A stretch of DNA of 64,000 nucleotides from Arctopsyche grandis (GCF_051622035.1 NC_135360.1:31451206-31515205); one strand, 5' to 3'. Shown: positions 11,540 to 21,592, numbered from the stretch's first letter. The notes: a model not told the origin generated them from the letters alone. Program-made: numbers and translations.

Positions 11540-12155
11540 TAGGGATACCAAATATTCGTAGACTTCAAATATTCGAATATCTAATAGTAAATCAAGAGGT
11601 ATTCGAATATTCGAATATATTCGAAAATTAAAAAAAAAGGTAATTACATATGTACCAAGCATTAATTTGAATGAATCATCTTATCATAGTTGCCATTGAA
11701 TTCCATCTCGTTTTTACAGCCAATAATAATTTCAATTTTTTATTGTGATTTATTGTAAAAATTTATATTTCACCGGTGACTTCTTAAATATTCGTATTAT
11801 TTTTCTAATGTTTTCTAAAATTTCGTAGAGATTATTATCGATCGAAAAGTGATTTTCTTCAAACATTTCCGTATTTAATGAATAAAAATCCGTTTCTTCA
11901 CATGTAGACATTTCATCTTCTTCATTATCTTCATTTTTATCACAATTATCCCAATTATATATTTCATTTTCTTTCATAATCGTCGGCTTTTTCGTCATCG
12001 CTCTTTTCTTGTTGATTTTGTGTATTTAGTTTATAAAAAAATATATACACGAATAATATTCGAATAGTTGATGAAATATTCGAATAACGAATGGCTGAAA
12101 AATCAGACGAATAATTCGAATACTCGAATATTCGAATATTCGATTGGGATCCCTG
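11540..12155 (-). mobile_element. hAT remnant with ATTCG-rich ends
   Basis: The left end reads TAGGGATACCAAATATTCG; the right end, inverted, reads CAGGGATCCCAATCGAATAT. The CAGGGAT-type ends fit hAT. The flanking octamers ACATATAT (11532-11539) and ATGTATAT (12156-12163) agree at six of eight positions, as an eroded 8-bp duplication would. Inside both ends are arrays of the pentamer ATTCG/CGAAT. The centre holds a broken transposase fragment, listed separately. Confidence 0.6.
11750..11998 (-). pseudogene. hAT transposase fragment (degenerate)
   Basis: The frame is 82 codons. Its C-terminal part contains ENIRKIIRIFKKSPVK, the pattern (charged helix, then F-K-SPVK) found in hAT transposases between the zinc-finger region and the catalytic core. 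The N-terminal half is acidic (DNEEDEMSTCEE). An overlapping frame at 12004-11964 continues upstream after a frame change. The catalytic domain and the C-terminal dimerisation region are missing, so it is not functional. Assignment rests on this short motif and on the hAT-like ends around it. Confidence 0.5.
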
Positions 12156-12216
12156 ATGTATATACATATGTACTCGTAAAACAAATTACGTAATTCGTAT
12201 TATATGTAGTGGTTTT

Positions 12217-12660
12217 ACCCGGTTTAACCTAGTGGTTTTACCCGGCTTCGCTCGGTATTTGAAATATAAACCGATTAAACATGACTAATTTAATAGTATT
12301 TTATTAAATTTATTTAAATAGTTTTATTGTATATAAATTTATTTGAATACTCATTTGTTTTTTTTTTATTAAATTGACTGTCACGAACAAACAAACATAT
12401 ATACTAATTATCTTTCGAAATTATATGTATACCAGAATCCGGCGCCTGCGCCCCCAACTCCTTCGCCCCCGGAGCCTTCGCCCCCGGCGCCTGCAGCCCC
12501 GGTGATGCCTGCGCCCTCGCCGCCTTCGCCCCCGGGGACTTCGAATCCTTTAAATCGAAAAAAATCGAATCGCCGCCTATGAATCGAACGTGTCGTCTAC
12601 GAACCAACGAACGAAGGTTACATACATGTATATCTACAAAAGTCTCTTTCGAAATTATAT
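12217..12660. repeat. Dispersed repeat J (TGGTTTTACCCGG type)
   Basis: Shares AGTGGTTTTACCCGGCTT, GGTATTTG.AATATAAACCG, TCTACGAACCAACGA and TCTTTCGAAATTATATATTA with 36310-36490, and its tail with 31100-31140. This copy has been expanded by the GC-rich minisatellite at 12436-12540. Confidence 0.55.
12436..12540. repeat. GC-rich minisatellite
   Basis: About ten imperfect copies of a 9-12 bp unit such as CCTTCGCCCCCGG, in DNA otherwise near 30% GC. Read on the minus strand it gives a run of Gly-Ala-Lys/Gln-Ala-Pro, but with no gene context. Confidence 0.7.
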
Positions 12661-12799
12661 ATTAGATTAATAACAATACAGTTCCGATATGTAAGTAAAT
12701 CTATCAATAAAATAAACAATTACGTAACTTATATGAATCGCTATTTTTATTACAAGGCTCTTCTATATTTCACTTCGCTTAATTGGTCTGACAACATAT

Positions 12800-13130
12800 G
12801 GATATTATGTATATGCTACATTCTTCCGATCGTTTTGAAACTTTGCAATTTTGCGTGGTTTGTTCGACCTATGTCGTTGAAATTAGTATTTATCCTTGCT
12901 TGACAGTGATCTATACCAAAACGACCCTTTGGACCATTTTCGGTAAAATTGTATCATTGCTTGACAGTGATCGATTACGAATATGGGATACACCGTTAAG
13001 TGTCGTTTTGAAAGGACTATCCCACGCACGCGTGCCATGAACGTCACATTTTTTCTATATGTTTAAAACTATTTAAAAAAAAAAATCACGTGCCACATTC
13101 ACCGCTGTGTGATTTCGCCCTTAAGCTCTT
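12800..13130 (-). mobile_element. Harbinger-like MITE family b, copy 1
   Basis: The right end, read inverted, is GGGCGAAATCACACAGCGGT followed outside by TTA. Shares TTGACAGTGATCGAT-type blocks and the terminal block with 33349-33587 and 48432-48710. The left end is not resolved. Confidence 0.5.
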
Positions 13131-13139
13131 CAGCTTGCT

Positions 13140-14070
13140 TATGCTCGTTCGTCCTTTAGCAAGCATTACAACTTGGGTCAGTAATCCACTCACTTTTCAT
13201 AAGTTATGAATCATAACACGAGAAATTAACCAAATATACAAAAGTTGTTCCCAGAGTGAGTTTCAAGGTGCACTAATATGGCAAATTTTTGCCCCGGCTT
13301 TATACGATAAAAGACCCACTTGAATGAATTCAAATCGAATCAAATCACCGACATACATATGTATGTACTACAAAACCATAATTCAGTCTACGTTTGAAGT
13401 ACAACTGCAAGCAAAAATAAACCTCACAGTGATGAAAAAAAAACAATAGTGATTTAGGCAAAACCAGTCGAGCTGAACAATGAGCCTCTCGGTGAAAGCG
13501 AGCCTCTCAGCCGACAGTCATTTCGCTCACAGTCTACATAAGTATGTATATATATACCAATATAAGTATGCACATACAGTATATGTACGTATAATACTAC
13601 AAAGGGGTAGCACAGCCATAACACTACACGCCAACAGGCCCTAATTTGAGCCACAAAGACGAATTGAAAGGCTCGGATGGCTGTTGCAGAATTGGGGCCT
13701 GCCTGCCTCTCGATCGAGTCGACTAATCCGCTTTCGAACGCAAGAAGACATTCATTGTCTCTTCATTGACGACTCAAACGAAGTTATAAATTACAATGGT
13801 AATTTATCGATGCCTAAAGCCTCGTCCACGACGAAGGATTGGACGCGTATGTAGGTTTATCGATCCAGTGTACGATGAGAATGGAATTAGCGAGCTATAT
13901 AGTATTGAGATTATGGATTATGCTACATATATACATATGTATATATGTACATATAGCTGAGTCAGAGTCGTTAAAATCGACTTGAATTCCGATTTTTTTT
14001 TCTTTAATGGATGTGAATATTGAATTGCTAACGAACGTGTAGGGCCAAAGTGGCTCGCCAATATTCAATG
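13140..14070. other. Spacer, nothing recognised
   Basis: Mixed composition, with tetranucleotide-like ATAC/TATG runs around 13540-13590 and 13925-13955. No protein-like frame and no clear repeat match elsewhere in the window. Confidence 0.45.
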
Positions 14071-14073
14071 TTT

Positions 14074-14540
14074 TTTTTTGATTTTAAATGCTTTTTATTA
14101 TTACGAAATTATGTTCACAATACATCTTATATCTATTTTAATAGCTACTGATCTACTGATCATTTTCTATTTTACAATTTTAATTTAATTTGGTAAGTAA
14201 TCACTAAAGGCCGGATAACCAAGGTGCCGTCTTGAAAAAACGGACCCAGAGGGTGCTGTGTATTGTTCATTGCATTGTTAAAGGTTCGCCGAACGTTTTT
14301 TTTTTTGGACTCTAGCTTTGTAAATATAACTAAACCGCCCCGATTCCTAGAATCCGGTGTCTAGTAACTACAGTATTATATTATGCTAATGATAATGTAC
14401 AGCATAATAGGAAAAGAGCTCAAAAACCTATTTACACTTCTTATACATGCTCATAATACATCTAATACATAATATTAATTAAAGACTCTCGTAAGTCGAT
14501 GACCTAAAGCAACGCAATGACCTAAAGCAATATCCAATAT
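14074..14540 (-). mobile_element. Jockey-type LINE K 3' untranslated end, interrupted by a MITE
   Basis: Nearly the same sequence as 29876-30135 (TAAATGCTTTTTATTATTAC, GAAATTATGTTCACAATACA, GAGCTCAAAAACCTATTTAC). At 29.9 kb the same sequence is followed by a coding end, which identifies it as the 3' end of a LINE on the minus strand. Here it is split by the MITE at 14205-14363. Confidence 0.7.
14197..14371. mobile_element. hAT-type MITE, copy 3
   Basis: The element is 14205-14363 (159 bp), beginning TAAAGGCCGGATAACC and ending ATCCGGTGTCTA. Comparison with the intact LINE at 29.9 kb shows the target was GTAATCAC; it is present as GTAATCAC (14197-14204) and GTAACTAC (14364-14371), two changes. 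Same interior as the copy at 2262-2368. Confidence 0.75.
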
Positions 14541-14651
14541 AATTAATGCTGAAGTTGTGTAAAACAGTGAAGTTTGTAGAACGGGCCTGCTAGTAGAATT
14601 GTAAGTTTAGATAAAACGATGGACTTATTATTATTAGATTGGAATCATAAG

Positions 14652-15030
14652 CAGCGTGTCTAGTGGTGAGTGTTGTATTCTTTCGTGCAAGGTGTCACGG
14701 GTTCGATTCCCTCTAGATTCTCGTTGTTGGCCAGACCTTGGTTTGTTGAGGTGGATCGTTTCTTATCAAAATTTACCAATTTTTCTGATTTTCATTGAAA
14801 CAGTTCCTGTGAAATTGGCTTTTCCTCTCCAATTTTCTATTACAAACCTTGAGCTATTGTTATATCTAAGGTTTGGCCAGATTTCTCTCCATAGATGGCT
14901 CTGTGGATGTTTATTGAATATAAAAATTCGTATTGTTACATGAAAAATGTTATTGATCGTATTGTATACGATGTTTTTAATGTCTGACCATAGATGTTAG
15001 GTATTGTTTCGATGTATGTAATAATTATGT
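14652..15030 (+). repeat. tRNA-derived SINE, plus-strand copy
   Basis: The head has an A-box-like TGTCTAGTGGTG (14657-14668) and a B box GGTTCGATTCC (14700-14710), the internal RNA polymerase III promoter of tRNA genes. It is followed by a core, GATCGTTTCTTATCAAAATT then TTCTGATTTTCATTGAAACA, that matches in reverse the core of the SINEs at 18.6-20.1, 49.8 and 51.8 kb. I see no sign of a cloverleaf, so this is not a tRNA gene. The right end merges with TTTA-rich sequence that may belong to the next LINE. Confidence 0.7.
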
Positions 15031-15034
15031 ATTT

Positions 15035-17640
15035 AATATATTTATTTATTTATTTATTTTAAAAAATCAATACCACAGAGACTTGACAGGTTGCCCCAAA
15101 GCGTCAATGTGATTTTAATACAAATAATAAAAATCATAAAAATTACAAAAAAAACATCATAAAAAAAATAATAAAAATCATAAATAAAAAAAAACATAAG
15201 AAAATAATAAAAATCATAAATAAAAAAAAAACATCATAAAAAAATAATAAAAATCAAGTAAAAAATATGTACACAAAATAAAAACAAAGAAATAAGATTG
15301 AAAAATTTATATCGTGCTATTTAGGATGTGTTCCACCAACTCAACATAACTGGCATCGAATAGGTCCAAGTAATGTGCCAGTAAGTTAAGGAGTCGAACA
15401 GCTCTCGAGAGGGGGGAGTTCATGAGCACGTTTGATTTAGCCCTAATTGGTAAAAATATATCATGTTTTCTTAAAACTCTACGATTTTCCGGGGCCCAGA
15501 ATTTTAGTTTCTCCAGGATAGTGGGATTGTGAATCTCTCCTCTAAGTAATTTTACGAAATGTTTCCCAAGAAATAAATCTCTTCTCTTTGCCAGGGAGTT
15601 GAAACCCAAAGATCCCAAGACAAAGGCACTAGGGAACAGATATGGATAAAATCCAAATGTCTTCAGATATAAAAATCTAAGGAATTTCCTTTGGACTCGT
15701 TCCAACATTAGAGAGTAACGAAGTTGATAGGGAGACCATATAATGGAGCCAAACTCGAGCACACTGCGAACTAATGTACAATATAAGAGACGAATGGCAG
15801 TGAGCCCTAGTTCGGACGAATTACGGATTACGAATCCAAGGATTTTTGTTGCCCTATCACAGATATTCTCAATGTGAATGTTGAAACTCCAACTATTTTC
15901 GAAGACTATTCCCAGATCAGATATAAATAATTCTCTCTGAAGAAGAGAATCATGAAATTTATACGGATATTTAATAGGAGAACGAGAACGAGAGTAAGAA
16001 ATGACCCGACACTTTAGGATATTGAAGGGAAGTTTATTAACATTAGCCCATTCATAAATAGAATTCAAATCCTCTTGCAAATAAAGAGCGTCAGGTAAAT
16101 CAATTATTCTCTTATAGATTTTTAAGTCATCCGCATATAATAAAAATTTAGAATGGTGAATAGAAGATTGAATATCGTTGATAAATATTAGGAATAATAA
16201 AGGGCCAAGATTTGATCCTTGGGGAATCCCAGAAGTGGCAACATACTCATAAGAAAAGCAACTCCCAAACTTAACGAATTGACGTCGATCCTGTAAATAA
16301 GAAATAAAAAGACCAACAAGATTATAAGTAAATCCAATAAAACTTAATTTACTAACCAAAATTTTATGATCAACTTTATCAAACGCCTTCTCAAAATCAG
16401 TATATATTACATCCATTTGATTATTACAATCCAAAGTGCTGGTTATGTCATTAGAGAAACATAACAAGTTGGTAATGGCTGATCTGGCCGGACGAAAGCC
16501 ATGCTGCTGATCAATGAGCATACTTTGAAAGTGATTAAAAATGTATCTGTGTAATATTACCTCAAACATTTTGGCTGGCGCTGACAAGATAGTTATTGGT
16601 CTGTAGTTCCTTACACAAGATTTATCGTCCTTCTTATGAATAGGAGTTACTTTAGAGCATTTCCATAAATTGGGGAATGAAGAGTTCCTTAGAATTAAAT
16701 TAAAAATGAATTTTAAAGGTTCTAAGAGACTAACCTCACATCCTTTTAGGATGTAATTAGGGATGGAGTCAGGACCGGAAGAATAAATATTTTTTAACTT
16801 TAGAAAGCCATATTTCAGATCGGAAGAGTCAAGATGATTAATCGCTAAAGTGGGGAAAGTAAATTCCGAGTCATTGGTAGGTTCCATGGAATCAGTAGGA
16901 TTATTGAAAACTGATTTAAAAAAGTCGGCAAATCCATTAGCAATGTTTTGATCACCCTCTAACAATCCGGAATCATTGTACATAATGGTCGACTTTACAC
17001 GATTTACACGTTTAGAATTAATGAAGTTCCAGAATTTCTTAGGGTTTTTAACTATGGAACTTTCACAATCAGCTACATAAACATTATATGCATTATTAAT
17101 TAATTTCTTAATTTCCGTACGTAAAATACGGAAATTATTTAAGATAAGAGGATTGCTCGATTTCTTCCAGAGTTTATGTGTTTGATATTTACTTTTTAAG
17201 AGATTAATAATTTCTTTAGTAAACCAAGGCGGATAAATCCTTTTACTCGTCACTAATCCTTTCAACCGAAAACAATCATTAAAAATAGAATATATAATGT
17301 CATAGAAATTAGAGAGGGCCAAATTAACATCTTTGCACTCAAAAACTCGCTCCCATTGACAATTACAAAGAATATCATTTAAATATTTGAAATCAACATT
17401 TGTAAATAACCATCCATTTAGGACAGAGGTATTAAGACATTTATTTATTAAACGAAGTGAGGAATAAGTTATAGTTAATTTTAAATGAATATCAAGAGCA
17501 GGATGATAGCTGTCTTCAGGAACCAAGGAATCAACTGAATTTGAAATAATAATATTCTGACAATCTAAATTTGTTAATAGAAAATCCAACATGGAATTAT
17601 TAAAATAGTTTCGAATAGTATTAATTTGTTTTAAGTTGAA
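15035..17640 (-). mobile_element. 5'-truncated non-LTR retrotransposon (Jockey/CR1-like order)
   Basis: This unit comprises the reverse transcriptase frame, a 3' untranslated part rich in A with AATAAAAATCAT repeats (15100-15300), and a tail seen on the plus strand as repeated TTTA at 15038-15060. The 5' limit is placed where the frame turns from endonuclease-like residues (FNLKQINTIRNYF) into low-complexity ATATAT sequence near 17640. No target duplication could be identified, as both flanks are simple AT sequence. Confidence 0.75.
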
Positions 17641-17751
17641 TAAAGATATAAAATATAAAAATATAAAAATATATATATATGTATATATAATTTCTTGAGT
17701 CTTAATCTGTTTAGCACACTCTCTGGAGCAATCTGTTAGGCGAGTGTGCAT
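15307..17751 (-). CDS. Non-LTR retrotransposon ORF2: end of endonuclease plus reverse transcriptase
   Basis: 814 codons without a stop, 15307 being the end. The first 35 or so residues (IYTYIYIFIFLYF) come from flanking AT repeat and are not part of the protein, so the annotated Met is an artefact. Next come NYFNNSMLDFLLTN and EDSYHPALDIHLKL, the C-terminal end of an apurinic-like endonuclease. Then follows a complete reverse transcriptase: PNYILKGCEVSLLEPLKFIF, HGFRPARSAI, DVIYTDFEKAFDKVDHK, SGIPQGSNLGPLLF, and the catalytic LLYADD near residue 540. The thumb and C-terminal region follow, ending in the LF-A-Y-ELVEHIL block. The domain makes cDNA at the nicked target. The long intact frame means a fairly recent insertion, but it lacks the nuclease and ORF1 and cannot move alone. 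Confidence 0.92.
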   Translation of the reverse strand: MHTRLTDCSRECAKQIKTQEIIYTYIYIFIFLYFISLFNLKQINTIRNYFNNSMLDFLLTNLDCQNIIISNSVDSLVPEDSYHPALDIHLKLTITYSSLRLINKCLNTSVLNGWLFTNVDFKYLNDILCNCQWERVFECKDVNLALSNFYDIIYSIFNDCFRLKGLVTSKRIYPPWFTKEIINLLKSKYQTHKLWKKSSNPLILNNFRILRTEIKKLINNAYNVYVADCESSIVKNPKKFWNFINSKRVNRVKSTIMYNDSGLLEGDQNIANGFADFFKSVFNNPTDSMEPTNDSEFTFPTLAINHLDSSDLKYGFLKLKNIYSSGPDSIPNYILKGCEVSLLEPLKFIFNLILRNSSFPNLWKCSKVTPIHKKDDKSCVRNYRPITILSAPAKMFEVILHRYIFNHFQSMLIDQQHGFRPARSAITNLLCFSNDITSTLDCNNQMDVIYTDFEKAFDKVDHKILVSKLSFIGFTYNLVGLFISYLQDRRQFVKFGSCFSYEYVATSGIPQGSNLGPLLFLIFINDIQSSIHHSKFLLYADDLKIYKRIIDLPDALYLQEDLNSIYEWANVNKLPFNILKCRVISYSRSRSPIKYPYKFHDSLLQRELFISDLGIVFENSWSFNIHIENICDRATKILGFVIRNSSELGLTAIRLLYCTLVRSVLEFGSIIWSPYQLRYSLMLERVQRKFLRFLYLKTFGFYPYLFPSAFVLGSLGFNSLAKRRDLFLGKHFVKLLRGEIHNPTILEKLKFWAPENRRVLRKHDIFLPIRAKSNVLMNSPLSRAVRLLNLLAHYLDLFDASYVELVEHILNSTI

Positions 17752-17759
17752 GATTAATT

Positions 17760-18490
17760 GAATTAATAAAAGTTTAATTTATTTATTTTTTTTAATATTA
17801 TAATATAATATTTATAAAGGATGAATGTACATTCAAAGTTTCAAGAAAATGATCTTAACAAAAGTGTGCCAAAAGCTGATTAAAAGATTCGAATCACATA
17901 AAATTATATGTTTGCATAAGTTCGTGCCCGATTTTCATACTTGACGATGAATATTTTCTAGCAAAAAAACGGGCACGAATTTATGCAATCATCTAAAGCG
18001 TACAGATATATCAAGTTGAATAAAACCATTATTGTTCAATTTAGTACATATTATGAAAAAATGTATCAAAACATAAATTAGCAACGAAAATCCAAACAGC
18101 TGATATTTTCGTATGCATACATAGAACACTGTATGTGTATAAAATTTAAATAAATTTCCCATCGTATTTTTTCCACGTTCAAATTGAAATCAAACTAGTC
18201 GATAAATTCGCGTTGAATATAATTTTTCCTCGAACAAACGCTTAAATCCGAAAAGCCTTTCTTTGACACTGCTCACTCGACCCTCCACTCCCCCTACGAC
18301 CCGCCTACCCACCGAACCGCCCACCCACCCACCTGCGCACGAAGGCACCCCCGAGCGAGGGTGACTTGCGCCCTACTTCTCAATTATACCGAACATATCG
18401 TATAATCATACCGATCACCGTACACAATCAATTAATTACACTCCTCCTTCTTTACACGTCGGTATTCATATTTAAATAAAAATAAACAGC
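17760..18490. other. Spacer with a C-rich patch, nothing recognised
   Basis: AT-rich except for 18270-18370, which is strongly C-rich (CGCCTACCCACCGAACCGCC). No protein-like frame and no repeat match. Confidence 0.4.
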
Positions 18491-18582
18491 GAATGTGCAT
18501 GTGCCGGACACGATAGAAGAAAAAATGTCAAGATATATATTTTTTTACATATACATATACATGTTCATACATACATATATCA

Positions 18583-18850
18583 TATGTGCCATGACAGGAT
18601 TAATCCATAGAAACGTCTATGGATTAAGAATTGAACACAAATTTGTACATAAATCAAATTCGGAGATTATTTTTGCCAATTTGATGGAGGAACCGTTTCT
18701 CTGATAAGTGATAAGAAACGATCGACACAAATATCCAAGTCTGACCGGCAGTATTAAAGATTAGCACGAGATCGAACTCGGTAACCTCTCGGTTTTTTGC
18801 GGGATTAAGATTTTATTCCTTTCTTCTGTCGCTCTAATACGAATAAGATA
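18583..18850 (-). repeat. SINE subfamily 2, damaged head
   Basis: Shares with 19845-20092 the block GTGCCATGACAGGATTAATC, in which TAATCCATAGA and TCTATGGATTA pair as a hairpin, and the core TTTGCCAATTTGATGGAGGA. The B box is present inverted as GAGATCGAACTCGG near 18770. The A box is replaced by unrelated sequence (TTTTTTGCGGGATTAAG). Confidence 0.6.
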
Positions 18851-18869
18851 TTTTATTATATACATATAT

Positions 18870-19800
18870 ATGTACCAGGAAGGCCTAACAGGTAAACCAC
18901 ACAGGCCGCTGAATTAGGGCCGGGCCGCACCGTGGAACTTTGTCGACCGACTAGTTGTGTGGGAAATATGTGCGACAAACAAGTTGACGGGTGTAGCATG
19001 TCCCATCTACCTGCATGCATTGGTCTGGTCGCTCTCAACCAAGTCGCTCGCAAGTCGCACGGTGCGGCCCAACCCTTACGAGACTCTTAAAACTCGAAAT
19101 TAACATAACGAAATGTGCATTTATCATAGTCAAATAGTGATGACATAGTAGGTAAGATTATTTTTGCCAATTTGATGGAGGAACCGTTTCAACAATTAAA
19201 TCAGATAAATTGGCAAACTCTGATAAGAACCGATCGACTCGAAGTAACAAATATCCAGGAAGGCCTAACAGGTAAACCACAATTCACCTTCCTGGCCAAT
19301 TACAAACAATGTTGAATTTTTATGACATAAGCCGCATAATTACGAGACACTTAAAACGAGATATCTATGAATTTTAAATTGTACATAAATTTTATTGTAC
19401 ATTTATCATACTCAAATAGTATTGAAATAATAGGCAGGATTATTTTTGCCAATTTGATTGAGGAACCGCTTCAACAATTAAATCAGATAAATTGGCAAAC
19501 TCTGATAAGAACCGATCGACTTGGAGTAACAAATATCCAAGAAGGCCTAACAGGTAAACCACAATTCACCTTCCTGGCCAATTACAAACAATGTTGAATT
19601 TTTATGACATAAGCCGCTGAATTACGAGACACTTAAAACGAGATATCTATGAATTTTAAATTGTACATAAATTTTATTGTACATTTATCATACTCAAATA
19701 GTATTGAAATAATAGGCAGGATTATTTTTGCCAATTTGATTGAGGAACCGCTTCAACAATTAAATCAGATAAATTGGCAAACTCTGATAAGAAACGATCG
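18870..19800 (-). repeat. Tandem SINE-derived units, period 282 bp
   Basis: Successive units start with the tail block CAGGAAGGCCTAACAGGTAA (18872, 19256, 19538) and run to the core GCCAATTTGAT-GAGGAACCG (19165, 19447, 19734). The last two intervals are 282 bp and nearly identical. The first unit is longer because of the Harbinger-like insertion at 18917-19075. None has a tRNA-like head except the terminal copy at 19800-20092, so the array probably arose by unequal exchange. The 76-codon open frames repeated here are not genes. Confidence 0.7.
18914..19078. mobile_element. PIF/Harbinger-like MITE inserted in a SINE
   Basis: The element is 18917-19075 (159 bp). The left end GGGCCGGGCCGCACCGTG is inverted at the right with two differences (positions 4-5). 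TTA lies on both sides (18914-18916 and 19076-19078). The SINE copy at 19615-19625 shows the empty site GCTGAATTACGAG, so exactly one TTA was duplicated. A 3-bp TTA duplication with GGG-starting ends is the Harbinger signature. Confidence 0.8.
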
Positions 19801-19804
19801 ACTA

Positions 19805-20092
19805 AACAAATATATATATTTTTTTACATATACATATATCATAAGTGCCATGACAGGATTAATCCATAGAAACGTCTATGGATTAAGAATTGTGCACAAA
19901 TTTTTACATACTGTACATAAATCAAATTCGGAGATTATTTTTGCCAATTTGATGGAGGAACTGTATCTCTGATAAGAAACGATCGACACAAATATCCAAG
20001 TCTGACCAGCAGTATTAAAGATTAGCACGGGATTGAACCCGGTAACCTCTCGGTGCTAAAAATACCCAACCACCGAGCCACACTCCATAAAA
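19805..20092 (-). repeat. tRNA-derived SINE subfamily 2, with head
   Basis: In minus orientation the head begins about 20092 with GTGTGGCTCGGTGGTTGGGT (A-box-like TGGCTCGGTGG) and continues to GGGTTCAATCCCG (B box near 20030-20042). Then comes the shared core GATCGTTTCTTATCAGAG and a tail with the TAATCCATAGA hairpin. It ends at an AT-rich run near 19805. Confidence 0.7.
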
Positions 20093-20209
20093 ATCCACAC
20101 CGCAAAGAAGTTTACACTTCAATGAAGTAAAAATCCGACACATGAGGGGTTAATTATGCGCGATTGTGCGATCATTCGAAAAGTGTCTGGTCGTAAAATC
20201 GGGCACGCG

Positions 20210-20500
20210 ACTCCCATAATGTGTTGTTAATTTGAGAGCGGCTCGTTTTGCGGGCCCTCAGAAAAAGCTGTTACAGGAGAGGTCCCTCCCCTCCCCTCGA
20301 GCCCTTTCCCTCCGTCTTCCATCTTCTGAATCCCCCTCCTCCCAGGTTTCTCAGTCAGCTCGTTGCCCTCTACTCCCATCTGCTCCCGAGCCCTCCCGTT
20401 CCCTCCCATTCCCTCCCGTCCTCAGTGGCTTCATTTCAAAACCTTTGAATCGGTTTCACCCGGCGCGTTATTATTTATCGCGTCACCGACCATAGACTTG
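20210..20500. other. C/T-rich stretch, no gene recognised
   Basis: Strong pyrimidine bias (CCCTCCCCTCCCCTCGAGCC and similar) gives open frames in several registers on both strands. This composition explains the frames, and no domain is visible. It is unique in the window. Confidence 0.4.
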
Positions 20501-20711
20501 AACTTTCCGACATAATTTAGACCGGGATCAAGATTTCACTCCACCGAAAATGGATCGAAGATACGCAAATACGCTAGCGCACTTTGACGCCGAAACGAAC
20601 GCTGTAAATAATTAATGAAAAATAATCTGCTCCATAGTCTCGGATACACCTGAACCATCTTCGATACTGTAAAATTAGGTCGATTTCGGTGAATTCAGTT
20701 AAGACCCATCA

Positions 20712-20894
20712 GTGGTAATGATAACTTATTATCATGTTTTATTTGTTTACTTATTATCACATTATGTTTACTTATTATCTTATTATCATAACTTATTATT
20801 TGCTGCCGAGACTGAATGTGATATTTTCCACCTTAGTGAGCGTAAATTGTCGGAAATTACTCTAACCCATTTATCTGGTAGTCTGCGCTCATGA
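20712..20894 (+). pseudogene. LINE M C-terminal coding end
   Basis: The last 35 codons read AAETECDIFHLSERKLSEIT then a Leu-Ser-Gly end. The same end is found at 58970-59062 (CDIFHLGERRLSDVILTYLS). It is the tail of a non-LTR retrotransposon polyprotein. The upstream part of the frame is low-complexity TTATTATC and not coding. Confidence 0.6.
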
Positions 20895-21375
20895 TTAGAG
20901 ACCGGAATCTGAAGGGGCTGTTTATTGTTCAAAGATTGTAAATGCATTGTTAAAGGTTTGCCGAACCTTTTTTACTAAGGATTTACAACAATGGAACAAT
21001 AGGCGGCACGTTTCCGGCCCCTTCAGATTCCGACCTCTACTCATGATTGATTGTGATTTATATGTGAAATTTTGATTAACTCTCTTCCATTTGGGCCTTA
21101 CAGGGATGTTTTGTATTTGTAGTTGTTTCTTACATATTTATTGAAACTAGCTGTAGGTGCAAGGCATTCCTTATGCTATATTTTATTTGATATTTTTACT
21201 TTATCTGTTATTATTAAATGCTATTTTTTATGTTTATGTATGGATGTATTTATGTTTATGTTTTATTGTTATTTTGTTTTTTTTTTTTTGTGTTATATTT
21301 TTTGACCATTGTGGCGCTTTAGGAATTCCTGTTATGCCACAATGGTCTGTTTAGAATAAAATAAATAAATAAATC
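20780..21375 (+). mobile_element. LINE M 3' end, interrupted by a MITE
   Basis: This is the C-terminal coding end plus a 3' untranslated region with CTCTTCCATTTGGGCCT and a terminal pair CCATTGTGGCGC and GCCACAATGG that can fold as a stem. It ends in a tail of (AAAT)n at 21358-21375. A related copy is at 58787-59385, and fragments lie at 54380-54780. The MITE at 20896-21039 splits it. Confidence 0.7.
20888..21047. mobile_element. hAT-type MITE, copy 4, with perfect 8-bp duplication
   Basis: The element is 20896-21039 (144 bp), flanked by CTCATGAT at 20888-20895 and 21040-21047. The terminal inverted repeats are about 23 bp with two differences, beginning TAGAG and ending CTCTA. The interior is the same as the other copies (AAAGGTTTGCCGAACCTTTT). 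Confidence 0.88.
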
Positions 21376-21383
21376 ATTATAGC

Positions 21384-21592
21384 CATTGATGTATAATACA
21401 CTAGAGCCGCCCTCACGTGTTATACTTGTCTTCCTTTTGGCGCATGCACAGTTTCTCTTAGTAGGTAGGTAGGTACCGCTGCGTCGTAGGGAAAAAAACC
21501 CAACTTCCCCGGTAGTTAAACCCCCCGCACCCCTCAGTTAGTGAAGACAAGATCTCCGACCAAAATAGCGCATCTGGGCCCATACATCAATG
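21384..21592. mobile_element. hAT-like MITE of the CATTGATG family, copy 1
   Basis: 209 bp, starting CATTGATGTAT and ending ATACATCAATG. It is nearly the same in the interior as 53359-53601 (TTTGGCGCATGCACAGTTTC, CTCAGTTAGTGAAGACAAGA). No convincing target duplication in this copy; the class comes from the second copy. Confidence 0.7.

Noticed and set aside
12404..12607. Minus frame with Gly-Ala-Lys-Ala-Pro repeats as a structural protein
   Set aside because: Product of a minisatellite inside a dispersed repeat; no promoter, start context or neighbouring exon.
19367..19972. Two similar frames beginning MNFKLYINFIVHLSY as a duplicated gene
   Set aside because: They lie in the tandem SINE units, are read against the SINE orientation, and end at repeat boundaries.
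14652..20092. tRNA-like A and B boxes at 14.66, 18.77, 20.03 (also 45.3, 50.13, 52.17 kb) as tRNA genes
   Set aside because: The boxes are there, but I see no sign of a cloverleaf or anticodon stem, and all are joined to the same repeated core. They are SINE heads.
20227..20495. Overlapping frames rich in Ser, Pro and Arg on both strands
   Set aside because: They follow from the C/T-rich composition.
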